From assembly GCA_001898835.1 (NCBI GenBank), contig MKVM01000001.1:1402651-1466650 (forward strand): DNA of 64,000 nucleotides, in the 5' to 3' direction. Source of the stretch: Micrococcales bacterium 72-143. Lineage in GTDB: Bacteria; Actinomycetota; Actinomycetes; Actinomycetales; Microbacteriaceae. The position numbers were made by a program, and so were the translations under genes. Positions 43,037 through 52,742 of the stretch are shown here, in pieces. How positions within the stretch are numbered: the first letter of the stretch is position 1; each line of letters opens with the position of its first letter. The notes beneath the pieces were generated by a model. It searched no databases, was not told where the DNA came from, and saw only the letters and a program-made list of their open reading frames with translations.

Positions 43037-43762
43037 TCAGCGGCGACGGTAGCGCAGGAGAAGGGTCGAGCCGGAGCGCAGAACGTGCGCGAGCTCGAGC
43101 GCACGCGGATGCGGCAGCTCGCCCGCCGCGATGCGGCGCGCATCCCCGGCCTCGAGCGTCGGCTCGACCGTCACGCACAGCTCATCGACGACGCCGGCCG
43201 CGAGCAGCGACCCGAACAGGTGCGGCCCGCCCTCGCACAGGATGCGCGCGAGCCCGCGGTCGCGCAGGGCCGTCACGGCCGCCTCCGCGTCGATGAGCTC
43301 GCCGGCACCCGCCTCGACGACGTCGGCGACCTCCGCGAAGGCCCGCACGTCGTGGCCCGCCGTCGTCACGACGACGGGACGGATGGGCGCCTCCGCGAAG
43401 ATGCGCGAGCCCGGGTCGAGGTCGAGGGCCCCCGACACGATCGCGAACACCGGATGGGGCGTGAGCCCGTTCGCCGTGCGCCACGCGGCCGACGCATCCG
43501 ACACCCGCAGCGGTCCGTAGCCCTCCGCCCGCACCGTGCCGGCGCCGACGAGCACGACGTCGGCGACGCGACGCAGCAGCTCGAAGTAGCGCCGGTCGGC
43601 GGGGTCGCCGAGGCCGCCGGAGAGCCCGTCGCGGGTCGCCGCACCGTCGACCGAGGACACGAAGTTGACCCGCAGCACGGGGTCCGCCCCGCGAAGCGCC
43701 TCCACGAGGGCGTCGTCCGAGAGTCCGGGGGCCGGGTCGGGCCAGACCCGGTCGATGGTCAC
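43037..43762 (-). CDS. RibD C-terminal-domain (dihydrofolate-reductase-fold) reductase
   Basis: A 241-residue stand-alone reductase of the riboflavin-specific RibD_C family. Motifs are VNFVSSVDGAAT (about 36-47), DVVLVGAGTVRAEGYGPLR (about 75-93) and RILCEGGPHLFGSLLAAGVVDELCVTVEPTL. There is no deaminase domain. Such singletons reduce pteridine-, pyrimidine- or folate-like substrates with NADPH. The GTG start overlaps the folP stop (GTGA), tying it to folate/pterin metabolism. Exact substrate unknown. Confidence 0.87.
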   Translation of the reverse strand: MTIDRVWPDPAPGLSDDALVEALRGADPVLRVNFVSSVDGAATRDGLSGGLGDPADRRYFELLRRVADVVLVGAGTVRAEGYGPLRVSDASAAWRTANGLTPHPVFAIVSGALDLDPGSRIFAEAPIRPVVVTTAGHDVRAFAEVADVVEAGAGELIDAEAAVTALRDRGLARILCEGGPHLFGSLLAAGVVDELCVTVEPTLEAGDARRIAAGELPHPRALELAHVLRSGSTLLLRYRRR

Positions 43763-44634
43763 ATGTTGTGCTTCAGCCACGCCGGCTCCCGCCATCCGAG
43801 GATCGCCTCCGTCATCCGCACCGCCGCGACGCTCGCTCGCACGTCGTGCACCCGCACGATGCGGGCGCCGTTCACGATCGACACCACAGCCGAGGCGAGC
43901 GATCCCTCGAGGCGCTCGTACTGCGGCCGGTCGAGGGTCTCGCCGATGAAGTCCTTGTTGGAGAGCGCGACGAGCACGGGCGGCCCGAGCTCGGCCACCT
44001 CGCCGAGCCGCCGCGTGAGCTCGAGCGAGTGCAGGGTGTTCTTGTTGAGGTCGTGCCCCGGGTCGACGATGAGGTGCTCGAACGGCACCCCCGCGGCGAG
44101 TGCCGCCTCGATGCGGGAGCGCAGGTGGGCGACGACCGTCTGCACGACGTCGTCGTAGCGCGGCGACGGATGCGCGGTGCGCGGTGGCGTGAGGGAGTGC
44201 GTGAGCACGAGGTGGCCGCCGCCCGCCGCCACGACCCCCGCCATGTCGGGGTCCCACAGCCCTGAGGTGTCGTTGACCACGTCGGCCCCCGCGGCGAGCG
44301 CCGCCTCGGCGACAGCGCCCGAGAAGGTGTCGACCGAGATGACCACGTCGGATGCCGCGCGCACCGCGGCGACGAGCGGCACGATCCGCTCGAGCTCCTC
44401 CGCGAGCTCGACGACGGGTCCGCGTCCGAACGGGACGCCGCCCACGTCCACCCAGTCGGCCCCGTCCGCGACCGCAGCGAGCGCCGCGTCCACCGCCCGG
44501 TCGAGGGCGAAGGTGGCCCCCTTGTCGTGGAACGAGTCGGGTGTGCGGTTGACGATCGCCATGACGGCGACGCGCCGCGAGAAGTCGAACTCGCGCGCGC
44601 CGATGCGGCGCACGAGCGGGGGCGCGGAGGTCAT
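43759..44634 (-). CDS. Dihydropteroate synthase-like protein (FolP2 type)
   Basis: A 291-residue TIM-barrel protein. It carries the DHPS signature as MAIVNRTPDSFHDKGATF (about 24-41), with Arg in place of the usual Val/Met of NVTPDSF, and DWVDVGGVPFGRGPVV. Later come IVDPGHDLNKNT and LVALSNKDFIGETLDRP. These are features of mycobacterial FolP2, a paralogue reported to lack dihydropteroate synthase activity. TAGCAT lies 6 nt before the ATG. It is coupled to a RibD-like reductase, so a pterin side-reaction is a fair guess. Confidence 0.85.
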   Translation of the reverse strand: MTSAPPLVRRIGAREFDFSRRVAVMAIVNRTPDSFHDKGATFALDRAVDAALAAVADGADWVDVGGVPFGRGPVVELAEELERIVPLVAAVRAASDVVISVDTFSGAVAEAALAAGADVVNDTSGLWDPDMAGVVAAGGGHLVLTHSLTPPRTAHPSPRYDDVVQTVVAHLRSRIEAALAAGVPFEHLIVDPGHDLNKNTLHSLELTRRLGEVAELGPPVLVALSNKDFIGETLDRPQYERLEGSLASAVVSIVNGARIVRVHDVRASVAAVRMTEAILGWREPAWLKHNM

Positions 44635-44640
44635 CCTCCG

Positions 44641-44646
44641 ATGCTA
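44641..44646 (-). promoter_or_regulatory. Candidate -10 element for the folP-like gene
   Basis: The complement reads TAGCAT, followed by 6 nt (CGGAGG) and the ATG at 44634. The gap looks like a ribosome site but would barely be transcribed. Confidence 0.45.
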
Positions 44647-44657
44647 GGGCGGCCCGT

Positions 44658-44726
44658 GCGAACTCCGATGGAAACCGCGACATGTCTGCACGGTGCAGCT
44701 ATGCCACCGCCTGCGTCGGAGTTCGC
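44658..44726. repeat. Nested palindrome between folP-like and flavoprotein genes
   Basis: Outer arms GCGAACTCCGA (44658-44668) and TCGGAGTTCGC (44716-44726) match over 11 bp. Within lies CTGCAC-G-GTGCAG (44686-44698). It could end the flavoprotein transcript, whose stop follows on the other side, or be a mobile palindromic element. Confidence 0.6.
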
Positions 44727-44729
44727 GCG

Positions 44730-45980
44730 CTAGACCTCGCCGAGCGGCACCGCGGGGTCCGCGAGCCGGGAGGGATCGACGCGCTGCCCCGCGAAGCCTG
44801 CGCGCACGAGGCGCTCGATGTCGTCGGCGATATCCCACACGTTGACGTTCATCCCCGCCACGACCGCGCCCTGCCGCACCCAGAAGGCGACGAACTCGCG
44901 CCCCGCGCGGTCGCCGCGGACGACGAGCTCGGCGTCGGCGGCGAGCCGCGGGAACCCCGTGTACTCCATGCCGAGGTCGAACTGGTCGGTGTAGAAGTAC
45001 GGGATCGCGTCGTAGGGCGTCTCGTCGCCGAGCATCGAGCGCGCGGCCGCCGGGCCGGTCTTCTCGGCGTTCGCCCAGTGCTCGCTGCGGATGCGGGCGG
45101 GCAGTCCCGCCGCCGCGAGCAGCGGGTGCACGGCGGCCGCGATGTCGCCCGCCGCCCAGATGCGCTCGTCCGAGGTGCGCAGGTGCTCGTCCACGTGCAC
45201 GCCGTCGCCCGTGACGAGCCCCGCGGATGCCGCGAGCGCGGTCGCGGGCGCCGCCCCCACCGCGGCGACCACGACATCCGCCGGCACGACCTCGCCCCCG
45301 TCGAGCAGCACGCCCGTGACCGCGCCGCCCTCGCCGATCACCTCGCGCACCACGACGCCGGGACGCAGCACGACGCCGTGCTCCTCGTGCAGGCGGGCGA
45401 AGTCGCCGCCGAGCTCCGCGCCGAGCTGCGAGGCGAGCGGAACCTCGCCGCGCAGCAGCACCGTGACCTCGTCGCCGAGGGTGCGCGCGGTCGCCGCCAC
45501 CTCCATCCCGATCCAGCCCGAGCCGATGAGCACCACGCGCCGCCCTCCTCCCGCGAGGGCGGCGCGCAGCGTGTCGGCCTGGTCGACGGTGCGCAGTAGG
45601 TGGACACCCGCCAGCTCGCCTCCGGGGACGGGCAGCGGGTTCGGTGTCGACCCGGTGGCCAGCAGCAGCCGGTCGTAGCCGACGGCGTCGCCGCCCGCGA
45701 GCCCGACGAGTCGCGCCTCGCGGTCGAGTGAGACCGCGGTCGAGCCCGGCACGAAGCGGATGCCGTGCTCCGCGTACCAGCCGAGCGGATGCACCTCGAA
45801 CGAGTCGCGCGCCTCGTCACCCGCGAGGTAGCCCTTGGAGAGCGGCGGGCGGATGTAGGGCGGATGCGCCTCCGCGCCCAGGAGGGCGATGTCGCCGTCG
45901 AAGCCGCGCTCGCGCAGCTCCGCCGCGGCCCCGGCGCCCGCGAGCCCGGCGCCGACGATCACGATGCGCTCAGAGGTCAT
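44730..45980 (-). CDS. FAD-dependent ferredoxin reductase-type oxidoreductase
   Basis: A 416-residue flavoprotein of the rubredoxin/ferredoxin-NAD(P) reductase family that feeds electrons to oxygenase systems. The FAD motif is IVIVGAGLAGAGAAAELRERG (about 6-26), followed by YIRPPLSKGYL. The NAD motif is VVLIGSGWIGMEVAATARTLG (about 147-167), and the second FAD contact is RIWAAGDIAAAVHPLL. The C-terminal domain (FDLGMEYTGFP) is typical. No ferredoxin or P450 gene is adjacent, so the partner is unknown. TAGCAT lies 6 nt before the ATG. Confidence 0.92.
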   Translation of the reverse strand: MTSERIVIVGAGLAGAGAAAELRERGFDGDIALLGAEAHPPYIRPPLSKGYLAGDEARDSFEVHPLGWYAEHGIRFVPGSTAVSLDREARLVGLAGGDAVGYDRLLLATGSTPNPLPVPGGELAGVHLLRTVDQADTLRAALAGGGRRVVLIGSGWIGMEVAATARTLGDEVTVLLRGEVPLASQLGAELGGDFARLHEEHGVVLRPGVVVREVIGEGGAVTGVLLDGGEVVPADVVVAAVGAAPATALAASAGLVTGDGVHVDEHLRTSDERIWAAGDIAAAVHPLLAAAGLPARIRSEHWANAEKTGPAAARSMLGDETPYDAIPYFYTDQFDLGMEYTGFPRLAADAELVVRGDRAGREFVAFWVRQGAVVAGMNVNVWDIADDIERLVRAGFAGQRVDPSRLADPAVPLGEV

Positions 45981-45986
45981 GCTCCG

Positions 45987-45992
45987 ATGCTA
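45987..45992 (-). promoter_or_regulatory. Candidate -10 element for the leaderless flavoprotein gene
   Basis: The complement reads TAGCAT, ending 6 nt before the ATG at 45980. Confidence 0.5.
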
Positions 45993-46040
45993 GGCCGCGC
46001 CCCCTCTCCGGGGGCAGACCACACGGTCATGATGTTTCAG

Positions 46041-46070
46041 GTGACATTCAGGGAACATGCAGGATACAAT
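46041..46070 (+). promoter_or_regulatory. Promoter of the leaderless response-regulator gene
   Basis: GTGACA (46041-46046), an 18-bp spacer and TACAAT (46065-46070), then 6 nt to the ATG at 46077. There is no room or sequence for a ribosome site. Confidence 0.65.
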
Positions 46071-46076
46071 GGCGCC

Positions 46077-46769
46077 ATGAGCGACGGACCCAAGATCCTC
46101 ATCGTCGACGACGAGCCCAACATCCGCGACCTCCTCACCACCAGCCTCCGCTTCGCCGGCTTCGCCGTGCGCGCGGTCGGCAACGGCGCGCAGGCCATCT
46201 CCGCGGTCCTCGACGAGGAGCCCGACCTCATCATCCTCGACGTCATGCTGCCCGACATGAACGGCTTCGGCGTCACCAAGCGGCTGCGCGCGTCCGGCTA
46301 CACGGCGCCCATCCTCTTCCTCACCGCCAAGGACGACACCGAGGACAAGATCACCGGCCTCACCGTCGGCGGCGACGACTACGTCACCAAGCCCTTCTCC
46401 CTCGACGAGATCGTCGCCCGCATCAAGGCCATCCTGCGCCGCACCATGCAGGACGAGGAGGACGCGATCATCCGCGCCGGCGAGCTCACCATGGACCAGG
46501 ACACCCACGAGGTCACCGTCGGCGACATCCCGGTCGAGCTCTCCCCCACCGAGTTCAAGCTGCTGCGCTACCTCATGCTCAACCCCAACCGGGTGCTGTC
46601 GAAGGCGCAGATCCTCGACCACGTGTGGGAGTACGACTTCAACGGCGACGCGGGCATCGTCGAGAGCTACATCTCCTACCTGCGCCGCAAGATCGACCAG
46701 CACTCGACCGAGCCGATGATCCAGACCAAGCGCGGCTTCGGCTACATGCTCAAGACCGCGAAGGCGTGA
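46077..46769 (+). CDS. OmpR-family response regulator
   Basis: A 230-residue regulator. The receiver domain (6-118) has the acidic pair DDE (11-13), phospho-acceptor Asp55 in ILDVMLPD, Thr/Lys in FLTAKDD and KPFSLDE. The winged-helix DNA-binding domain (about 137-228) ends VESYISYLRRKID and IQTKRGFGYMLK. It resembles TcrA/MprA of actinobacteria. It is followed 40 bp later by its histidine kinase. Probably translated from a leaderless mRNA. The signal is unknown. Confidence 0.94.
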   Translation: MSDGPKILIVDDEPNIRDLLTTSLRFAGFAVRAVGNGAQAISAVLDEEPDLIILDVMLPDMNGFGVTKRLRASGYTAPILFLTAKDDTEDKITGLTVGGDDYVTKPFSLDEIVARIKAILRRTMQDEEDAIIRAGELTMDQDTHEVTVGDIPVELSPTEFKLLRYLMLNPNRVLSKAQILDHVWEYDFNGDAGIVESYISYLRRKIDQHSTEPMIQTKRGFGYMLKTAKA

Positions 46770-46809
46770 CCCGCCTGGCGGGCGCCGGACGGCGGATGCG
46801 GGGCGCCTG

Positions 46810-48534
46810 ATGGCGAAGCTGCACGCCTCGTTCGAGCGGTGGTGGAACGGCATCTCGCTGCGCACCAAGATCACCGGCGTCACCGTGCTGCTGCTGACGT
46901 TCGGGCTCGCCGTCGCCGGCATGGGCACCATGACGGTGCTGCGCACCTACCTCTTCGACCAGCGCGACGCATCCGTCAGCTCCTGGTTCCAGCAGGTGCT
47001 CGGCACGGCCGACACGGCGCCGAGCAACCTCGCCAACTGCAACTTCCGCTACGAACCGGGTTACCTCGTCGCGATCGTCGACGCACAAGGCCACATCGTG
47101 TGCGACAACGTGCCGGAGGGCGTCGTCGAGCCCGACTTCTCGTACATCACGCTCGGGTGGAGCGTGCCCCGCGACGGCGACTTCGCGACGCTCACCGACG
47201 CCTCGGGAATCGGGCAGTGGCGGGTCAAGGTGACCGTGCTGACGGGCTCGGACGGCTCCCTCGCGACCCTCGTGGTGGGCAGAGATCTCACCGACATCGA
47301 CACAACGATCACGCGCTACAGCCTCATCTTCTTCCTCTTCGCGATCGCGGTCGTGCTGCTCGGCGCGGCCGTCACCCAACTGCTCGTCACGAGCACCTTC
47401 GCGCCGCTGCGCGACGTCGAGCGCACGGCCGCGCGGTTCGCCGCCGGCGACTACAGCCAGCGGCTCGGCGGCGCGACCCCGAACACCGAGGTGGGTCGCC
47501 TCAACCGCTCGCTCAACGCGATGCTCGCCCGCATCGACCTCGCCCTCGCCGACCGGCAGCGGGCCGTCGAGCAGATGCGCCGCTTCGTCGGAGACGCGAG
47601 CCATGAGCTGCGCACCCCCCTCGTGTCGCTGCGCGGCTACGCCGAGCTCTACCGCATGGGCGCCCTGCAGAACCCCGACGACGTCGCGCAGGCGATGGAC
47701 CGCATCGAGCGCGAGGCGATCCGGATGGGCGGCCTCGTGGAGGACCTGCTCGAGCTGGCGCGCCTCGACGAGCCCCGCACCGTCGTGCACGAGCCCGTCG
47801 ACCTGCTGCCGATCGCGCAGGACGCGGCGCTCGACGCATCCGCCTCCGCCCCGCTGCGGCGCATCACGGTCGTGGTGCCCGAGCCGATCGAGCCCGAGGC
47901 GGAGCGCGTGGACACCGTCCCGTCCGCCGTCGACGAGGCGCCGGCCGCCTCCCCCGCGACGACCACCACGCCGCCCGCGACCACGATGACGGGGCCCATC
48001 GCGTTCGCCGGCTCGGCGCTCGCGCGGCTGCGGCGCCGCCGCCCCGCGGTCGCGGAGACCACCGCCGCGACGACCACGACGGGCGCGGTCCCGCTTCCCG
48101 AGGTCGGCCCGATCGTGCGCGGCGACGAGGACAAGCTGCGCCAGGTCGTCACCAACCTCATCGGCAACGCGATGCGGTTCACGCCCGACGACAGCCCCAT
48201 CGAGCTGGAGGTGGGCGTCGACCGCGCCGGCGGCTACGGCGTCATCTCGATCGTCGACCACGGGGACGGGATCCCGCCGCAGCTGCGGGAGAAGATCTTC
48301 CAGCGCTTCTGGCGCGCCGACACCTCCCGCACGCGCGAGACGGGCGGCTCGGGACTCGGCCTCGCGATCGTCGCGGGCATCGTCGCCAAGCACGAGGGGC
48401 ACGTCGAGGTGCTCGAGACGCCCGGCGGCGGCGCGACCTTCCGCGTCAGCATCCCGCTCCTCAACAGCCCCGACGAAGACGCGGAGTCCACGGATGCGGC
48501 GGGCGGCGACGCGGGGCCCGCGGCACGTCCCTAG
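46810..48534 (+). CDS. Sensor histidine kinase with an inserted linker
   Basis: A 574-residue membrane kinase. TM1 is about 20-45, followed by an extracytoplasmic sensor of about 120 residues, TM2 (about 171-195), HAMP (about 196-250) and a dimerisation domain with His265 in FVGDASHELRTPL. The ATPase domain has N-box NLIGNAMRFTP (about 449-459), DHGDGIPP and GGSGLGLAIV. An unusual Pro/Thr/Ala-rich stretch of about 75 residues (357-433), with a basic LARLRRRRP patch, interrupts the domain between its first strand and the N-box helix. Partner of the regulator upstream. Confidence 0.92.
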   Translation: MAKLHASFERWWNGISLRTKITGVTVLLLTFGLAVAGMGTMTVLRTYLFDQRDASVSSWFQQVLGTADTAPSNLANCNFRYEPGYLVAIVDAQGHIVCDNVPEGVVEPDFSYITLGWSVPRDGDFATLTDASGIGQWRVKVTVLTGSDGSLATLVVGRDLTDIDTTITRYSLIFFLFAIAVVLLGAAVTQLLVTSTFAPLRDVERTAARFAAGDYSQRLGGATPNTEVGRLNRSLNAMLARIDLALADRQRAVEQMRRFVGDASHELRTPLVSLRGYAELYRMGALQNPDDVAQAMDRIEREAIRMGGLVEDLLELARLDEPRTVVHEPVDLLPIAQDAALDASASAPLRRITVVVPEPIEPEAERVDTVPSAVDEAPAASPATTTTPPATTMTGPIAFAGSALARLRRRRPAVAETTAATTTTGAVPLPEVGPIVRGDEDKLRQVVTNLIGNAMRFTPDDSPIELEVGVDRAGGYGVISIVDHGDGIPPQLREKIFQRFWRADTSRTRETGGSGLGLAIVAGIVAKHEGHVEVLETPGGGATFRVSIPLLNSPDEDAESTDAAGGDAGPAARP

Positions 48535-48537
48535 CGT
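48532..48537 (+). promoter_or_regulatory. Candidate -10 element for leaderless WXG100 gene
   Basis: TAGCGT overlaps the kinase stop codon and lies 6 nt before the ATG at 48544. The WXG100 gene could therefore be transcribed independently of the kinase. Confidence 0.4.
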
Positions 48538-48543
48538 GGCGCC

Positions 48544-48834
48544 ATGAGCACCTTCCAGGTAGACAGCGAAGCCGTCCTCGCGCACGCGACGGCCGCCCGG
48601 CAGACCGTCGGGCGCATCCAGGGCGAGGTCACCGCCCTCCACACCCAGCTCGAGCAGCTGCAGTCCTCGTGGACGGGCGGCGCCGCCGCCGCGTTCCACT
48701 CGGTGGTCGCCGAATGGCGTGTCACCCAGCAGCGCGTCGAGGACTCCCTCACCGCGATCGGCACGGCCCTCGCCCAGGCGGGTCAGCAGTACGCCGACAT
48801 CGAGCAGCACAACACGAGGCTGTTCCTGCGGTAG
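48544..48834 (+). CDS. WXG100 (ESAT-6-like) family protein
   Basis: A 96-residue helical hairpin protein. The turn motif is SSWTGGAAAAFHS (about 41-53), with Trp42-x-Gly44 as in all WXG100 proteins, flanked by two long heptad-rich helices (VTALHTQLEQLQ; VEDSLTAIGTALAQAG). Members are usually secreted by type VII (Ess/ESX) systems, some as dimers. No YxxxD/E export tail is clear, and no EccC/EssC gene is in the window, so secretion is not shown. Confidence 0.9.
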   Translation: MSTFQVDSEAVLAHATAARQTVGRIQGEVTALHTQLEQLQSSWTGGAAAAFHSVVAEWRVTQQRVEDSLTAIGTALAQAGQQYADIEQHNTRLFLR

Positions 48835-48853
48835 ACGGGTGGGAGAAACACGA

Positions 48854-48884
48854 AGCGGGCGGCTCCTTGTGGGAGCCGCCCGCT
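48854..48884 (-). terminator. groL terminator
   Basis: A 13-bp perfect stem (48854-48866 with 48872-48884, 5-nt loop). The leftward RNA continues UCGUGUUUCUCCC. It lies 14 bp after the groL stop codon. Confidence 0.75.
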
Positions 48885-48898
48885 GATCGTTGTGGGAC

Positions 48899-50524
<1,626 letters not shown>

Positions 50525-50560
50525 TTAGTGTCGTCCCTCCCGGACGTGATCCACAGTGAA

Positions 50561-50587
50561 TTGGCACTCAGTGATCGCGAGTGCCAA
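50561..50587. promoter_or_regulatory. CIRCE element 1 (HrcA operator)
   Basis: TTGGCACTC - 9 bp - GAGTGCCAA is a perfect inverted repeat matching the CIRCE consensus (TTAGCACTC-N9-GAGTGCTAA). It lies 40 bp before the groL start. Confidence 0.93.
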
Positions 50588-50595
50588 GGATCAGT

Positions 50596-50622
50596 CTGGC
50601 ACTCGCCGGGGGGGAGTGCAAG
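50596..50622. promoter_or_regulatory. CIRCE element 2 (HrcA operator)
   Basis: CTGGCACTC - 9 bp - GAGTGCAAG keeps the GCACTC/GAGTGC core and exact 9-bp spacing. Its centre is 35 bp from CIRCE 1. The outer bases are less symmetrical, so it is probably the weaker site. Confidence 0.8.
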
Positions 50623-50665
50623 CCGAGCGGGACGCGTTCGCGCGAGGCGAGCACGGCATCCACGA

Positions 50666-51706
50666 TCAGGCCGCGGGCACCTGCGTGACCGACCCCGAGT
50701 TGGGGACGAGCTCGAACCAGCTGTTGCCGGGCGCGAGGCGGATGACGGCGCCCGTGTCGTCGACGAGGCGGATGGGGGTCGTGCGGTCCGGCTTCGACCA
50801 CGACGCGTGCACCATCCCCCCACCCGAGAGCACCCACGCCTCGCCTCCGCCGACGAGCTCGGTCTTCGGCACCCCGCCGTCGTTGGACACCGGCACCCGC
50901 ACGATCACGACGTTGACGGCGGACAGCTGGGCCCCCGCCGAGTCGAGGTCGACCTCCCCCATCTGCGTGCGCAACCAGCGGGCGGACGCCGCATCCCAGC
51001 GCCAGGACGGGTGCGACGAGCCGCCGAACACGAGGTCCACGCCGGCGACGACCGCCCCCTCCCGGGCCGCGGTCGCACCACCCGGCTCGTCGGCGTAGGC
51101 GTACTGCTGAGGTGGCGGGGCGATGTCCGTGTGCATCGCGATAAGCTCGGGCGCCTTCACGATCACGTTGTGCGGCGCGTCCTTGTCCTTGGTGCGGTAC
51201 ATGACGTCCGCGGTGTCGGACTGGCCGTGGATCGCGTTGTACACGTTCGTCGAGCGCATGAGCTGCACGAAGCGCTGCTGCCCGCCCGAGTACGCGACGA
51301 TGCCGCCGAACGGCGAGATGATGTCCGGATCCATGGGCCGGATCGAGCGGATGGGCCCGATCTCGGCCGGAATGTTCGAGTGCCACACCGCCACGTAGCG
51401 GGTGAGCCCGCCCTCGACGAGCTCCTCGAACACGAGGTCGGTGTACTGCAGCCCCACCTGCGGCCGCGCATCCCAGTGGTTGTCGATCTTCGCGGCGAGC
51501 GAGGGATGCGCGAGGCTCGCGGGGTCGTCCACCGCCACCCCGGTGAGCGGCGCCAGCACGACGGGCGCCGGGGTCTCGTAGTCGGAGGTGTAGCTCGGCG
51601 TGGGACTCGGCATCGGGGCGGGCGTCGCCGTCGTGCACCCCGCGAGCAGCCCGGCCGCTCCCACGAGCGCCGCGACCGCGTGAAACCGTCGCCGCCCCCG
51701 CACCAT
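50666..51706 (-). CDS. DUF3048 lipoprotein (YerB-like)
   Basis: A 346-residue exported lipoprotein. The signal peptide has lipobox LLAGC (Cys at about 24), then a Pro/Thr linker. The DUF3048 core includes LAAKIDNHWDARPQVGLQYTDLVFEELVEGG (split at about 68-98), WHSNIPAEIGPIRSIRP and YSGGQQRF. The C-terminal DUF3048_C domain has SWRWDAASARWLR and GNSWFELVPN. Of two ATGs, the inner one is chosen because TAGCAT (51714-51719, complement) lies 7 nt before it. Role unknown; probably envelope-linked. Confidence 0.88.
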   Translation of the reverse strand: MVRGRRRFHAVAALVGAAGLLAGCTTATPAPMPSPTPSYTSDYETPAPVVLAPLTGVAVDDPASLAHPSLAAKIDNHWDARPQVGLQYTDLVFEELVEGGLTRYVAVWHSNIPAEIGPIRSIRPMDPDIISPFGGIVAYSGGQQRFVQLMRSTNVYNAIHGQSDTADVMYRTKDKDAPHNVIVKAPELIAMHTDIAPPPQQYAYADEPGGATAAREGAVVAGVDLVFGGSSHPSWRWDAASARWLRTQMGEVDLDSAGAQLSAVNVVIVRVPVSNDGGVPKTELVGGGEAWVLSGGGMVHASWSKPDRTTPIRLVDDTGAVIRLAPGNSWFELVPNSGSVTQVPAA

Positions 51707-51713
51707 GAGCGAC

Positions 51714-51719
51714 ATGCTA
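51714..51719 (-). promoter_or_regulatory. Candidate -10 element for DUF3048 gene
   Basis: The complement reads TAGCAT, overlapping the outer ATG (51715) and lying 7 nt before the inner ATG (51706). This is why the inner start is preferred. Confidence 0.45.
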
Positions 51720-51780
51720 GGACGCACCCCGGGGCGGCCCGCCGTCATCCGCGGCGCGTCCCCGAGGCGTGTCCGGCGGC

Positions 51781-51981
51781 TCAGACGGGACGGACGGCCT
51801 CGGCCTGCGGGCCCTTGGCGCCCGTGCCGAGCTCGAAGGTGACCGCCTGGCCCTCCTCGAGCACCTTGTACCCCGGCATGTCGATGGCGGAGTAGTGGAC
51901 GAACACGTCCTGCCCGCCCTCTGCGGTGATGAACCCGAAGCCCTTCTCCGCGTTGAACCACTTCACGGTCCCGTTGGCCAT
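51781..51981 (-). CDS. cspA: Cold shock protein CspA
   Basis: A 66-residue single cold-shock domain that binds single-stranded RNA and [26 protein letters not shown] contains RNP1 (KGFGFI), and DVFVHYSAI is RNP2. It ends at the usual AEAVRPV. A GGGAG site precedes the ATG. A TAGCAT hexamer near 52050 (complement) would leave a 5' leader of roughly 55-60 nt, unlike the leaderless genes around it, as expected for a gene controlled through its mRNA leader. Confidence 0.95.
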   Translation of the reverse strand: MANGTVKWFNAEKGFGFITAEGGQDVFVHYSAIDMPGYKVLEEGQAVTFELGTGAKGPQAEAVRPV

Positions 51982-52169
51982 CGTCGTGCTCCCTGCTTGC
52001 TCGTGACACCGCGCCACGGCCCTCCGGGGCCGGCGCATGGGGCGATGCTAGCGAGCGGAATCGAGCGGGATTCACACGAGGGGGCCGATTCCGGGCCCCG
52101 TGCGGAAGATTCAACGCAGATTAAACACCGGCGTAACACCGGGCCGCCGAAGCGGCGTCGCGCGACGCC

Positions 52170-52742
52170 TCAGCCCGCCGCCGGGGGAACGTAGTCGGCA
52201 CCCAGCACGACCGTGATCGCGGCCACCGGGAACGCGTCGGAGAGCTGCACGTCGCTCGCACCGACCAGCTGGCCGATGCCGCGCGCGGCTCCCTCGTCGT
52301 CCGGGTTGGAGTAGTAGACGATCGTGGTCGGCTCCTCCGTGTTGGACGCGGCGGCGCGGCTCGGGTTCGGCCACCCCGCAGCGGCGATCTGGTCGCCCGC
52401 CGTGTTGGAGAGCCCCTGCGTCGGGGTGCCGTTGAGCACGGCGAGCGTGAGCTGCTGGAGGTAGGCCGGGTCGAGGGTCGTCGGGTCGGTCACGGGCTCC
52501 GCCGTCTCGACGACGGTCGGCGTATCGGACGGCGTCGGCGTCTGCTGGCCGAACGGCAGCTCGAATCGCGAGTCGAGCGTCGAGAGCGCGAACAGGCCCG
52601 CGACGACGAGCACGGCGGTCGCGAGCACGGCCCACGCGAACGCGATCCAGCCGCGCCCGCGCTTGCGAGGTGTGCGGTGCGCGCCGACGCGGTCGACGTC
52701 GGTGGGGATGTCGTCGAAGCGGTCGCGGGGGAAGCTGGCCAT
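52170..52742 (-). CDS. LytR C-terminal-domain membrane protein
   Basis: A 190-residue protein with a basic cytoplasmic N-terminus, one transmembrane helix (about 33-53, AFAWAVLATAVLVVAGLFAL), a Pro/Thr linker, and an extracytoplasmic LytR_C domain (about 100-183). The domain includes LTLAVLNGTPTQGLSNTAGDQIAAAGW and TTIVYYSNPDDEGAARGIGQL. It lacks the LCP catalytic domain. In actinobacteria such proteins accompany wall-assembly enzymes. Its ATG directly abuts the stop of the DUF3263 gene, so they form an operon. Confidence 0.9.
   Translation of the reverse strand: MASFPRDRFDDIPTDVDRVGAHRTPRKRGRGWIAFAWAVLATAVLVVAGLFALSTLDSRFELPFGQQTPTPSDTPTVVETAEPVTDPTTLDPAYLQQLTLAVLNGTPTQGLSNTAGDQIAAAGWPNPSRAAASNTEEPTTIVYYSNPDDEGAARGIGQLVGASDVQLSDAFPVAAITVVLGADYVPPAAG

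Noticed and set aside
48544..48834. Part of a type VII secretion locus
   Set aside because: Only one WXG100 gene is present. No FtsK/SpoIIIE-type EccC or other Esx component occurs within the window.
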